Assembly (NCBI GenBank): GCA_023415545.1
Contig: JAEZKJ010000118.1
Span: forward strand, 1-55,998
Length of the DNA stretch: 55,998 nucleotides
Direction: 5' to 3'
Origin: Bacteroidota bacterium
GTDB taxonomy: Bacteria > Bacteroidota > Bacteroidia > Bacteroidales > Bacteroidaceae
In this document: one piece after another, positions 1 through 8,157 of the stretch
Numbering within the stretch: position 1 is the first letter of the stretch
Layout: the number at the start of each line of letters is the position of its first letter
Translations under genes and position numbers: made by a program
Notes under the pieces: generated by a model
What the model was told of the DNA's origin: nothing
The model's input: only the letters and a program-made list of their open reading frames with translations
The model's database searches: none

Positions 1-2672
1 CGAAGTTCTTCATATTGTTTTTCCAATTCAGATATAAATAGATCTTTATGTAATGGATTTAATAATTTTGAAGCGACCAAAGAGTTTTGCGAAGCATCTT
101 TAAGGTATACAACCGGTGCTTTATACACAGGAGCTATCTTAAGCGCTGTATGAAGCAGTGACGTTGTTGCCCCACCTATCATCACAGGAATATGAAGGGA
201 TGCATTTTCAAGTTCACGAGCTACATGAACCATCTCTTCAAGTGATGGAGTAATTAAGCCACTTAGTCCTATGATATCTACTTTTTCTTTAATGGCAACC
301 TCAACAATCTTTTCGGCAGGAACCATAACACCCAAGTCAATGATTTCATATCCATTACATGCCATTACAACAGAAACTATATTTTTTCCAATATCGTGTA
401 CATCCCCTTTAACTGTAGCAAGTAGCACTTTACCAGCACTTTTTGCACTACCATTGCCACTATTTTCAATATATGGTTGTAGATACTCCACAGCCTTTTT
501 CATTGTTCTAGCACTCTTAACTACTTGAGGAAGGAACATTTTGCCTGAACCAAAAAGTTCGCCCACCTTGTTCATACCGCCCATAAGTGGCCCTTCAATG
601 ATGTCAACAGGTTTACTATATTTATTTAAAGCCTCATCTAAATCTTCTTGCAGATAATCAATTATGCCTTTCATAAGCGCATATTTCAATCTCTCGTCAA
701 CCTCAGAAACATCTCTCCAAGTATCCTTTTGGCTCTTTTTAGCACTTGTATCACCTAACTCTTTATTCTTCAACTCTTCAGCAACCTCTATAAGTCGTTC
801 AGATGCATCTTCTCGTCTATTAAGAATAACATCTTCTATTCTCACCAATATATCTGAAGGTATATCATCGTAAATAACTGAAGAGGCAGGATTAACAATA
901 CCCATATCCATGCCATTAGCTATTGCATGATAAAGAAATACTGCATGCATAGCCTCGCGAATATAGTTATTGCCTCGGAAAGAGAAAGAGAGATTACTTA
1001 CTCCCCCACTAATGTGAGCACCAGGTAAATTTCTTTTAATCCAAGCTGTGGCATTTATAAAATCCAGAGCATAATTATTATGCTCCTCAATGCCTGTAGC
1101 AACAGCCAGTACATTTGGATCGAAAATTATATCATTCGGATTAAACCCTACTTTATCGACAAGAATATGGTATGCTCTTTCACAAACTTCAATCTTTCGC
1201 TGATAAGTATCAGCCTGACCAATTTCATCGAAGGCCATGACAATAACTGCAGCCCCCATGCGTTTAATATATTTTGCACGTTCGATGAAAATCTCTTCTC
1301 CCTCTTTTAATGAAATTGAGTTTACAATAGACTTACCTTGAAGAACCTTAAGTCCGGCAGAAATAACGTCCCACTTAGAAGAGTCAATCATAATAGGGAC
1401 CTTAGCAATATCGGGTTCCGACATTATAAGATTTAAGAATGTAACCATCTCCTCTTTTGTATCGAGAAGGCCATCATCCATATTGACATCAATTACTAAA
1501 GCTCCATCTTCTACTTGTGCTCTAGCTATTTGTAAAGCTTCATCATATTTCTTCTCATTAATAAGACGAAGAAACTTTCGTGAACCGGCTACATTACAAC
1601 GTTCGCCAACATTTATAAAGTTAATCTCTTCACTTTTCTCAAAAAGTTCAAGACCGGAAAGCATTAATTTGTCGTTTTGAAGAGCTTTAACGTGTGGCTT
1701 TCTACTCTTTATTATATCATTATACAAAGCAATATATTCTTCTGTAGTGCCACAACATCCCCCTATAATATTAACAAGGCCCTCGTCGACATACTCAGCA
1801 ATTTCAACAGCCATCTGATGTGGTGTCTGATCATACTGTCCTAATGAGTTTGGTAAACCGGCATTGGGATGAGCCGAGATATAATATGGAGCTTTATTAG
1901 CTAAAGTTTCTAAGAAAGGTTTCAATTGTTTAGCTCCAAAAGAACAATTTAGACCAATGGAAAATATATTAGCATGTTGAAGAGAAGCAATAAAAGCATC
2001 AAGAGACTGGCCTGATAGTGTTCTGCCTGCAATATCCGATACTGTAACAGATACCATTATAGGTACCTCTCGCTTGCAATGCTCCATAGCTTGATTAGCA
2101 GCAAAAAGAGCTGCTTTAGCATTCAATGTATCAAATATAGTCTCAATAATAAAGACATCAATACCACCTTCAAGTAGTGCTATCATCTGCTCTTTGTAGG
2201 CATCAGCCAACTCATCGAAGGTTATAGAACGAAAAGCAGGATTATTTACATCCGGACTCATAGAAAGAGTCTTATTTGTTGGGCCTACCGATCCGGCAAC
2301 AAATCTAGGCTTTGAAGGATTTTTTTGTGTAAATTCATCAGCACATTGACGAGCAATCTTTGCTGCCTCTAAATTTATCATGCTGCAATACTCTTCAACA
2401 TGATAATCGGCCATTGATATTCTCTGGGCATTAAAGGTATTTGTCTCGATTATATCTGCACCGGCATTTAAGTATTTTTTATGAATCTCTTTAATAACTT
2501 CAGGACGAGTAATTGATAGAATATCATTATTACCCTTCATCTGAGTAGAAATATCTTTAAAGAGTTCACCTCTAAAATCCTCTTCTTTTAAGTTGTAATT
2601 CTGTATCATAGTCCCCATAGCTCCATCGAGTATGAGGATTCTTTCTTCTATTGCCTGTTTTATCGATTTCAT
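1..2672 (-). CDS. metH: Cobalamin-dependent methionine synthase, 3' end outside window
   Basis: Transfers a methyl group from methyl-tetrahydrofolate to homocysteine through cobalamin, making methionine in the cytoplasm. My translation from the ATG at 2672 begins MKSIKQAIEERILILDGAMG and stays open to base 1 (about 890 residues). Domains in order: homocysteine-binding barrel (about 1-325) with zinc ligands in NCS (about 242) and GGCC (about 304); pterin-binding barrel (about 345-600); cobalamin cap (about 640-730); B12-binding domain with the DVHDIGKN motif, whose histidine codon at 396-398 is residue 759, the same number as the cobalt ligand of the E. coli enzyme. The window stops about where a reactivation domain would start, so its presence is unknown. 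It follows smpB after 40 bp, probably in one operon. Confidence 0.96.
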   Translation of the reverse strand, partial: MKSIKQAIEERILILDGAMGTMIQNYNLKEEDFRGELFKDISTQMKGNNDILSITRPEVIKEIHKKYLNAGADIIETNTFNAQRISMADYHVEEYCSMINLEAAKIARQCADEFTQKNPSKPRFVAGSVGPTNKTLSMSPDVNNPAFRSITFDELADAYKEQMIALLEGGIDVFIIETIFDTLNAKAALFAANQAMEHCKREVPIMVSVTVSDIAGRTLSGQSLDAFIASLQHANIFSIGLNCSFGAKQLKPFLETLANKAPYYISAHPNAGLPNSLGQYDQTPHQMAVEIAEYVDEGLVNIIGGCCGTTEEYIALYNDIIKSRKPHVKALQNDKLMLSGLELFEKSEEINFINVGERCNVAGSRKFLRLINEKKYDEALQIARAQVEDGALVIDVNMDDGLLDTKEEMVTFLNLIMSEPDIAKVPIMIDSSKWDVISAGLKVLQGKSIVNSISLKEGEEIFIERAKYIKRMGAAVIVMAFDEIGQADTYQRKIEVCERAYHILVDKVGFNPNDIIFDPNVLAVATGIEEHNNYALDFINATAWIKRNLPGAHISGGVSNLSFSFRGNNYIREAMHAVFLYHAIANGMDMGIVNPASSVIYDDIPSDILVRIEDVILNRREDASERLIEVAEELKNKELGDTSAKKSQKDTWRDVSEVDERLKYALMKGIIDYLQEDLDEALNKYSKPVDIIEGPLMGGMNKVGELFGSGKMFLPQVVKSARTMKKAVEYLQPYIENSGNGSAKSAGKVLLATVKGDVHDIGKNIVSVVMACNGYEIIDLGVMVPAEKIVEVAIKEKVDIIGLSGLITPSLEEMVHVARELENASLHIPVMIGGATTSLLHTALKIAPVYKAPVVYLKDASQNSLVASKLLNPLHKDLFISELEKQYEEL

Positions 2673-2712
2673 CTATATTAGAAATGTAAGGTTAAAACGA
2701 TGAGCTATGATA

Positions 2713-3165
2713 TTATTTTTTAAACATTCTATCCATCTCACGTCTATCATCTTTTTCACGAATAGACTGACGTTTATCATACTCCTTCTTTCCTTTAGCA
2801 AGAGCTATGACCACTTTTGCTAAACCTTTATCATTTATAAATAACCTTACAGGTACAATTGTTATTCCGGGATTCTTACTTGCATCTTCGAGTTTTCTTA
2901 ACTCTTTTCTCTCAAGAAGTAATTTACGTTCACGTCGAGCCACATGGTTATTGTACGAGCCATAAAAATACTCGGTGATATGCATATTCTTTACCCAAAG
3001 CTCATGGTTTATAAAATAGCAGTAAGTATCCACAAGACTTGCTTTACCAAGACGTATAGACTTTATCTCGGTTCCTGTAAGAACAATGCCTGCAGTGAAT
3101 GTATCGATAAATTCGTAATCAAAGGAGGCACGTTTATTTTTTATATTTATATTGGCTGGTTTCAT
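2713..3165 (-). CDS. smpB: SsrA-binding protein SmpB
   Basis: Binds tmRNA and brings it to stalled ribosomes for trans-translation. At 150 residues it has the normal family length. The N-terminal half reads as the SmpB beta-barrel (FDYEFIDTFTAGIVLTGTEI, then IRLGKASLVDTYC) and the C-terminus is the usual basic tail (KGKKEYDKRQSIREKD), which folds in the ribosomal A-site. Its ATG shares one base with the stop codon of the upstream Yip1-like gene (TAATG), which suggests translational coupling. metH follows 40 bp downstream. No abnormality seen. Confidence 0.97.
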   Translation of the reverse strand: MKPANINIKNKRASFDYEFIDTFTAGIVLTGTEIKSIRLGKASLVDTYCYFINHELWVKNMHITEYFYGSYNNHVARRERKLLLERKELRKLEDASKNPGITIVPVRLFINDKGLAKVVIALAKGKKEYDKRQSIREKDDRREMDRMFKK

Positions 3166-3734
3166 TAATTTAATACTTCAGATAACTTGTTGAATACCCA
3201 TCCTATTAATTCAGGGCACAAAATGATTATTGATGATGCTATCAGTGTATAATGAGTTATTTTTTCACGCTCCACTTTCATCAACGTACGAGCACCTTCA
3301 AAAGCAACAAACAATACATAAAATTGAAGAAGCCAAAAAAGCAACTTAACTTTTATTATTCCTGATATTATATGAAGAACAAATATTACTGACATGCTAT
3401 AACCAACAAAACGAGTAGAAAGTTCAAATTGGCTATCTCTATTTAAAAACTTTTGATTCAAAATATCTATAAGATAAGATGCTAAGAAAAAACCTGCAAA
3501 AAGAGAAACCGCTATAGCGCAACAACCACTCATAGCAACTTGTACAAAGTCAACATCTGCCTTATTTTCAATTAATACCCCTATAAAGAAAGAGAGTGCA
3601 CATAGTCCTATCATAGGATACACGAAATCAGCCATAACATCATTATGGTTATCGCTCTCTTTTATTTCTGACCATGCTTTGTGTGGTGAAGAGATAAGCA
3701 TGGAAACAATTTTAAATATATTTTTATAGTTCAA
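3165..3734 (-). CDS. Yip1-family integral membrane protein
   Basis: A 189-residue protein with about five hydrophobic segments (near residues 36-55, 66-85, 108-128, 131-147 and 160-180) and the short N-terminal region ending in SSPHKAWSEI that is typical of bacterial Yip1-domain proteins. Bacterial members have no well-defined function, so none is assigned. The longest frame begins at a TTG (3734); the first ATG is at 3701. I keep the TTG because the N-terminal residues resemble relatives and a TACCTTTG box lies 27 bp upstream, but the start is uncertain. It overlaps smpB by one base and is probably the first gene of a Yip1-smpB-metH operon. Confidence 0.8.
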   Translation of the reverse strand: MNYKNIFKIVSMLISSPHKAWSEIKESDNHNDVMADFVYPMIGLCALSFFIGVLIENKADVDFVQVAMSGCCAIAVSLFAGFFLASYLIDILNQKFLNRDSQFELSTRFVGYSMSVIFVLHIISGIIKVKLLFWLLQFYVLFVAFEGARTLMKVEREKITHYTLIASSIIILCPELIGWVFNKLSEVLN

Positions 3735-3760
3735 AGCGAAAATATTTTTATAAAGTTATA

Positions 3761-3768
3761 CAAAGGTA
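3761..3768 (-). promoter_or_regulatory. Candidate -7 box (TACCTTTG) of the Yip1-smpB-metH operon
   Basis: On the minus strand this reads TACCTTTG, an exact match to the Bacteroidetes -7 consensus TAnnTTTG, 27 bp before the TTG start at 3734. No clear -33 TTTG lies at the usual distance; that area is occupied by the terminator of the preceding gene. Confidence 0.5.
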
Positions 3769-3801
3769 AAAAAAATCCTCATGCAAAATAGCACAAGGAT
3801 T
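3768..3801 (-). terminator. Terminator of the NigD-like gene
   Basis: Arms 3774-3784 and 3791-3801 pair over 11 positions on the minus strand, two of them as G-U wobbles. The stem is followed in the minus direction by a run of eight U (A run 3768-3775). It separates the NigD-like gene from the Yip1 operon and nearly abuts that operon's promoter. Confidence 0.7.
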
Positions 3802-3823
3802 AATTATATGGTCATTTATGATG

Positions 3824-4561
3824 TTATCTCTGTGAAGCTTTATATTTAGTTGTTTTCACTATAGTTTCACTATTATCGTATGATTTAGCGGAAATTTTAA
3901 TGACTAAAGTATCATTTTTAGGTTGAACTTCATTATATATAGTATAGAAATCATAATTATTAAAAGGCATCGAGAAACTTATTACTTGAGGTGTAGTAAC
4001 AGGATATTCGCTTGAATCAATTGCTCGTGACTGTTTTAATGTAACAAAAAGTGTATCTTGAGATGCTCCTGTAGCATAAAGATTGAAATCATTAACGCTT
4101 ACTTGGCTAGCAGATGAATAATAGTAGTATATTGGTACATTTACATAACCATTAGTAGCCCAAACATTATTATGTATGTCATAAATACCATGATCAGCCT
4201 TTATTGTATCAGGTTGTGTTGTCATGGATTTATAAGGAACAGTTGAATTTACAGCTATTTCAGATACTTTATATGTATTTTTGTATGCATCAAAAACTTC
4301 CCCTTCACTTAACTTGAATGCACCTACAAAACGTTCCAAATATGAACCATCTTTAAATTGAATGCTGGATAAAACTGTTGAATTTTCTGGATAAAATATA
4401 ATTCCAGCATCCGTAATTAGATAATATTGACCCATAGTTGATTTTAGTGATACTTCAGCATATACATCATAACCATCATTAGAAGATTCACTTAAACAAG
4501 AGCTCAAAGAGAATAGAGATATTAAAGCAACTAGTAGTGTTGCGAATTTCATTTTTTTCAT
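3824..4561 (-). CDS. NigD-like lipoprotein
   Basis: A 245-residue exported lipoprotein. The signal peptide (residues 1-22) ends in a lipobox-like SLSSC with Cys22. The rest is mostly beta-strand: an N-terminal small barrel-like part (YYLITDAGIIFYPENS, about 46-61) and a C-terminal beta-sandwich (about 140-240). The arrangement and motifs resemble the NigD/NigD-like lipoproteins common in Bacteroides, whose role is unknown. It stands alone, with its own candidate promoter upstream and a terminator downstream. The family assignment is by recognition and has not been tested by a profile search. Confidence 0.7.
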   Translation of the reverse strand: MKKMKFATLLVALISLFSLSSCLSESSNDGYDVYAEVSLKSTMGQYYLITDAGIIFYPENSTVLSSIQFKDGSYLERFVGAFKLSEGEVFDAYKNTYKVSEIAVNSTVPYKSMTTQPDTIKADHGIYDIHNNVWATNGYVNVPIYYYYSSASQVSVNDFNLYATGASQDTLFVTLKQSRAIDSSEYPVTTPQVISFSMPFNNYDFYTIYNEVQPKNDTLVIKISAKSYDNSETIVKTTKYKASQR

Positions 4562-4585
4562 TTTTAATTAATATATTAGGTTTTA

Positions 4586-4593
4586 CAAATTTA
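4586..4593 (-). promoter_or_regulatory. Candidate -7 box (TAAATTTG) of the NigD-like gene
   Basis: Minus-strand TAAATTTG fits TAnnTTTG, 25 bp upstream of the ATG at 4561. No convincing -33 element was seen, and AT-rich DNA makes chance matches likely. Confidence 0.35.
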
Positions 4594-4703
4594 AAATAAA
4601 GTACTATTTAATGATTTATAATAATCTCCTTGTGTTAACGTTTATATATTATTAATGTAATTATATTAATTTTACTGCATGCAAAAAGTTGTTTTAACTT
4701 TTA

Positions 4704-5597
4704 TTATCTCATTCTTAATATAGTTCCTACTGCCGGAGTTGGGTCATTAACTGACATTTTATTCAGTTTATATAGGTTTTTCAAACGTATTCCATATCGT
4801 TGAGATATTGAATGCATAGAGTCTCCTTCTCTTACGACATAAACAATATTATCTTTTGAAGCACGACTATTTTTTTTCTCAAGATAAATTATGTCTCCCT
4901 CTTGCAGCTTACAATCTTTTGGTAACTCATTGTATTTTCTCAGTTTACGTTCACTAATATCAAACTCTAAACTAATATTTTTTAATGTATCACCATTGCG
5001 TGCAATTATGTATAATAATTTATTAGATAAATATGGTTGATGAGCCTCACTATTAATTTTACTCCATTTTATACCACTTTTAGTATCATACTTGTCAAGG
5101 TTGTAAAGTTCAATAATATTAATTAAACGATATGCATATTGAGGATCAGTGGCATAACCTGCTCTTTTTAATCCATGAGCCCATCCTTTATAATCCGTAA
5201 TATCAAGATCAAAAAGTGATGAATATCTTGGTCGGTTTCTTAGAAATTTTGAATGATCTTCATATGAATCTTTCACATGCGAATATGCACGGAAGCACTC
5301 ATTTTTAGCATCATCTGTATGTCGAACACTTCTTCCACTCCAATCACTTCCACATTTTATTCCAAAATGATTTTTTGAATTGATAGCTAAAGTACTTCTA
5401 CCGGCACCCGATTCTAGTAGTCCTTGAGCTAGAGTGATACTAGCCGGTATTTTATAACGGCTCATCTGGTCGATAGCCAATGATTTATATTGATCTATAT
5501 ACTCTTCATATTTTTTATTGCGGGTCTGAGAATATATGTTTAATGGTAAAATTAAGTATATTAACAAAAACGAAAATATTATCAATTGATTTTTCAT
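4704..5597 (-). CDS. Secreted glucosaminidase with two LysM domains
   Basis: Predicted peptidoglycan hydrolase that cleaves N-acetylglucosaminyl bonds. Residues 1-23 form a signal peptide. Residues about 30-165 form a glucosaminidase (FlgJ/Acm-type) domain with the ITLAQGLLESGAGRS motif, where Glu62 is the likely catalytic acid, and NHFGIKC at 76-82. Two LysM peptidoglycan-binding repeats follow, at about 196-240 and 252-296. Acts in the periplasm or at the cell surface, in cell-wall turnover or division. Domain order and the length of 297 residues are normal for Bacteroidales homologues. It is monocistronic as far as can be seen. Confidence 0.92.
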   Translation of the reverse strand: MKNQLIIFSFLLIYLILPLNIYSQTRNKKYEEYIDQYKSLAIDQMSRYKIPASITLAQGLLESGAGRSTLAINSKNHFGIKCGSDWSGRSVRHTDDAKNECFRAYSHVKDSYEDHSKFLRNRPRYSSLFDLDITDYKGWAHGLKRAGYATDPQYAYRLINIIELYNLDKYDTKSGIKWSKINSEAHQPYLSNKLLYIIARNGDTLKNISLEFDISERKLRKYNELPKDCKLQEGDIIYLEKKNSRASKDNIVYVVREGDSMHSISQRYGIRLKNLYKLNKMSVNDPTPAVGTILRMR

Positions 5598-5626
5598 TAG
5601 TTAATTGAATTAATAGTTTTGTCTTT

Positions 5627-5634
5627 CAAAAATA
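5627..5634 (-). promoter_or_regulatory. Candidate -7 box (TATTTTTG) of the glucosaminidase gene
   Basis: Minus-strand TATTTTTG matches TAnnTTTG, 30 bp upstream of the ATG at 5597 and just downstream of the previous gene's terminator. Weak because the local sequence is A/T-rich. Confidence 0.35.
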
Positions 5635-5635
5635 C

Positions 5636-5683
5636 AAAAAAAAATAATCATCAGTACAATAACAGGTTATTATACTGATGATT
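5636..5683 (-). terminator. Strong terminator of the charged secreted-protein gene
   Basis: Perfect 11-bp inverted repeat (5646-5656 with 5673-5683), with a nested 6-bp inverted repeat (5658-5663 with 5666-5671) inside the loop. In the minus direction the stem runs into a U-rich stretch (A run 5636-5644). Confidence 0.85.
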
Positions 5684-5735
5684 TTATTAAAAACACTAAA
5701 CACAATATGCTAAACTAAACCTATTGAAACACTAA

Positions 5736-6239
5736 TCATTTCTTTATCATATTATTTCTTTCTTTTCTTCTATCATCACCTCTTCTCATCTTATCATCAG
5801 GTCTTTTCATCTTATCACCTTTCATTTTGGCTCTGTCCATAGGACCATTCATAGGACCGACAATTTTTTGAGCTTGAGAAGGAGTTAAAAATTTAGAGAA
5901 TTCATTGTAGTATTTCTCTTTAAGATCAATCATCTTACGTTGGTGAGCAAAACCATCTCTAATCATCTTATCTCTTTGTTTATCATCCATATTTGTTCCC
6001 ATTTGAACTTCTGAAGGACGTAAACTCTGCATTTCATCAAGATATTTTTTATAAAGAGGAGCAAATTTTTCATTCTGTGAATCACTTAACATTAACTCTG
6101 ATGACATTCTTTTTGTCATCATTTCTACTCTCTCCTCCTTAGTAGGTCTATCTTTTTTAACTTTAGTATTATCTTGAGCAAACAAAGTTACAGTTGAAGC
6201 AAAAAGTGCAAAAAGCAAAAAAACTAATCCTTTTTTCAT
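5736..6239 (-). CDS. Small secreted, highly charged protein (DUF4890/Spy-like)
   Basis: A 167-residue protein with a signal peptide (MKKGLVFLLFALFASTVTLFAQ). The mature part is rich in Lys, Arg, Asp and Met and predicted helical, with KEERVEMMTKRMSSEL and a LTPSQAQKI motif like the repeats of periplasmic Spy/CpxP-type chaperones and the Bacteroidales DUF4890 family. The tail (about 133-167) is a low-complexity run of Lys, Arg, Asp and Met. The function is not known; a periplasmic chaperone or stress role is only an analogy. It sits between a cell-wall hydrolase and a membrane regulator with no sign of a shared operon. Confidence 0.65.
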   Translation of the reverse strand: MKKGLVFLLFALFASTVTLFAQDNTKVKKDRPTKEERVEMMTKRMSSELMLSDSQNEKFAPLYKKYLDEMQSLRPSEVQMGTNMDDKQRDKMIRDGFAHQRKMIDLKEKYYNEFSKFLTPSQAQKIVGPMNGPMDRAKMKGDKMKRPDDKMRRGDDRRKERNNMIKK

Positions 6240-6350
6240 AATTTTCTATTTTTATGTTTATACTAATTATCCGGATATATCTTTTAGAACATTATAAAAT
6301 TAAAAGGTTTAATGAATAGAATAATTTTTACATTTATTAAGCAAAACACA

Positions 6351-8045
6351 CTATTTATTAAAATTCATTCCAATGCTTTTTATTTTTTGCTCAAACTCTT
6401 CTCTGTTTACTATAGAATTATTCTTTATTTTTGCTCGGTAATTATATATGGTATTTACTGAATAGTGAAGGAAATCAGCTATTTTAGAACTATCATCAAT
6501 TCCTAGTCGTATAAGAGCAAAAATGCGCAATTCAGTTGTTAGCATATTGCTTTCAGGAACAACAATCCTTGAATCTTCTTTTAACAGATTATTAAACTCA
6601 TTTAAAAAATTGGGAAAGAGATGAAGGAAAGCATCATCAAAATTATAATATAACTCTTTTAACTCTTTCTCTCTAAAATCAAGATAATCGGTAAGTTCAA
6701 AGAGTTTCTCTTTATCGTTATTTTTCATCTTCTTATTTACCTGTTTTCTAAATCCATCCAATTTATCAATGTAAATAGAACATAAACTTAGAAATCTTCC
6801 TAAGTACTCCTCCTTTACTCTATTTGATTCATTAAGTTTTAAATTAGAATATGATAATGAGTCATTTAAAACCGATAAATCATGGTTACTTTTATCAAGA
6901 TTTACATTTACATCTTTAAGCTCTTTATTTAGTTCATTAAGCTGATTATTAATATCTTTCAACTGATTTCTAGCTAAACTCAATCTCTTCCTTTGGTAAT
7001 CGACATAAAAAACTCCTAAAAGTAATAAAACAGACAATATACTTATCACTACTACAAAATTGCGTAGTTTTTCATTTCTCTCTTTTATACTATTCTGATA
7101 ATTATTATCTATCATTGATAGTACCGGAGAAGCCAACCAACTTCTTACTCTGGTATTAAACTTAGTAGTGGCATTCCATGAATATTTTATATATTCATAT
7201 GATCTATTCAAATCACCATCTTTATATAATAATTCAGCTAAATTCAACAAAGAAGCATGATCCATAACCGAATTTCGTATATCACTAATGGCAGATAATG
7301 CTAACAAGCACTTAACACTATCTAATTCATTCATACTTCTAAAAATTTGTGATCTATAATATGATACAATAGCATATTCATGAGTGCCATATTTTACCAT
7401 GCCCATACGCTTGTTGTTTATATCAAGAGCTTCCTTATATCGATTTTCGTTTACATACTGTAGTTCCTTTCTTAATAAATAATCTTCATTATTTGGATCA
7501 ACAAAAAGTAAAATTGAATCTCTATATGCTAAAGCTTTATCAGCATAGATAGTTTTTAACTTGCTTAACTTGGTATAAAAAGATAACTCGCCAAAAAGAT
7601 GGTTACAAGCTATATAGTAATTGCCAAGACCTTCTTTGTTAAGTTCATTTTTATTTATTGAGTTGATGATATCAAGTGATTCATTATACATTCCAGATGT
7701 TGAACATTGGAATGCAAGAAGTGATTTACAATTATTTGAAAGATCATATCGTTCTATTTTTTCAGCTATTTCGATGCTTTTATCTAAATACACCAATGCC
7801 GAATCATTAATATAAGATTTATACTCTTTAAAAATTTCAAAAGATATTTTATATTTTTCTTTTAAAGACTCTACCTTCTCATACATTTCTTTTAGAGTAG
7901 AAATCTTATTCTCATGTTCAGATATATATTTATCCGAAAGCCTTATCTCCATATCAAGAGATTTGTATATAGAGTCCAAGTTTACCGATTTAACAGGTGA
8001 AGCTAAATAAAGGCATAATAGTATTAGAAAAGTCTTGTGTCTCAT
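6351..8045 (-). CDS. DUF6377-type membrane sensor/transcription regulator
   Basis: A 564-residue protein built as a one-component transmembrane regulator. In order: a signal-like hydrophobic N-terminus (1-20); a helical, probably TPR-like sensing region (about 30-320), presumably periplasmic; one membrane helix (about 329-348); a coiled coil rich in Leu, Asn and Lys (about 352-410); a helical linker; and a C-terminal LuxR/GerE-like helix-turn-helix (about 500-542, LRIFALIRLGIDDSSKIADF then VNTIYNYRAKI). This layout is that of the SusR-like/DUF6377 proteins often next to Bacteroidetes glycan loci. It lies just downstream of the GH3-GH5-SusD-SusC cluster on the same strand but after a strong terminator, so it is transcribed separately. 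Control of that locus is inferred from position. Confidence 0.75.
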   Translation of the reverse strand: MRHKTFLILLCLYLASPVKSVNLDSIYKSLDMEIRLSDKYISEHENKISTLKEMYEKVESLKEKYKISFEIFKEYKSYINDSALVYLDKSIEIAEKIERYDLSNNCKSLLAFQCSTSGMYNESLDIINSINKNELNKEGLGNYYIACNHLFGELSFYTKLSKLKTIYADKALAYRDSILLFVDPNNEDYLLRKELQYVNENRYKEALDINNKRMGMVKYGTHEYAIVSYYRSQIFRSMNELDSVKCLLALSAISDIRNSVMDHASLLNLAELLYKDGDLNRSYEYIKYSWNATTKFNTRVRSWLASPVLSMIDNNYQNSIKERNEKLRNFVVVISILSVLLLLGVFYVDYQRKRLSLARNQLKDINNQLNELNKELKDVNVNLDKSNHDLSVLNDSLSYSNLKLNESNRVKEEYLGRFLSLCSIYIDKLDGFRKQVNKKMKNNDKEKLFELTDYLDFREKELKELYYNFDDAFLHLFPNFLNEFNNLLKEDSRIVVPESNMLTTELRIFALIRLGIDDSSKIADFLHYSVNTIYNYRAKIKNNSIVNREEFEQKIKSIGMNFNK

Positions 8046-8090
8046 AGTCTTATTTTATAAACAAAAGAAACATTAATATCTATTTAAACC

Positions 8091-8126
8091 AAAAAAGAAC
8101 AAGATATTTTTTAATATCTTGTTCTT
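8091..8126 (-). terminator. Terminator of the glycan-utilisation operon
   Basis: Perfect 14-bp inverted repeat (8095-8108 with 8113-8126) and a 4-base loop. On the minus strand it is followed by U residues (A run 8091-8096). It lies 31 bp after the GH3 stop codon and marks the end of the susC-to-GH3 unit. Confidence 0.9.
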
Positions 8127-8157
8127 CACCTAATAAATTAAGAATTTAAAAAAAATA

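Noticed and set aside
1..2672. Short plus-strand frames such as 271-528, 664-873, 1080-1310 and 1483-1680
   Set aside because: They lie opposite metH, whose frame is open through the whole stretch and has all domains; the short frames have no known motifs or ribosome-binding context.
4680..4703. Terminator for the LysM glucosaminidase gene from AAAAGTT/AACTTTT near its stop codon
   Set aside because: The 7-bp AT-only stem starts within a few bases of the stop codon and has no U tract on the minus strand.
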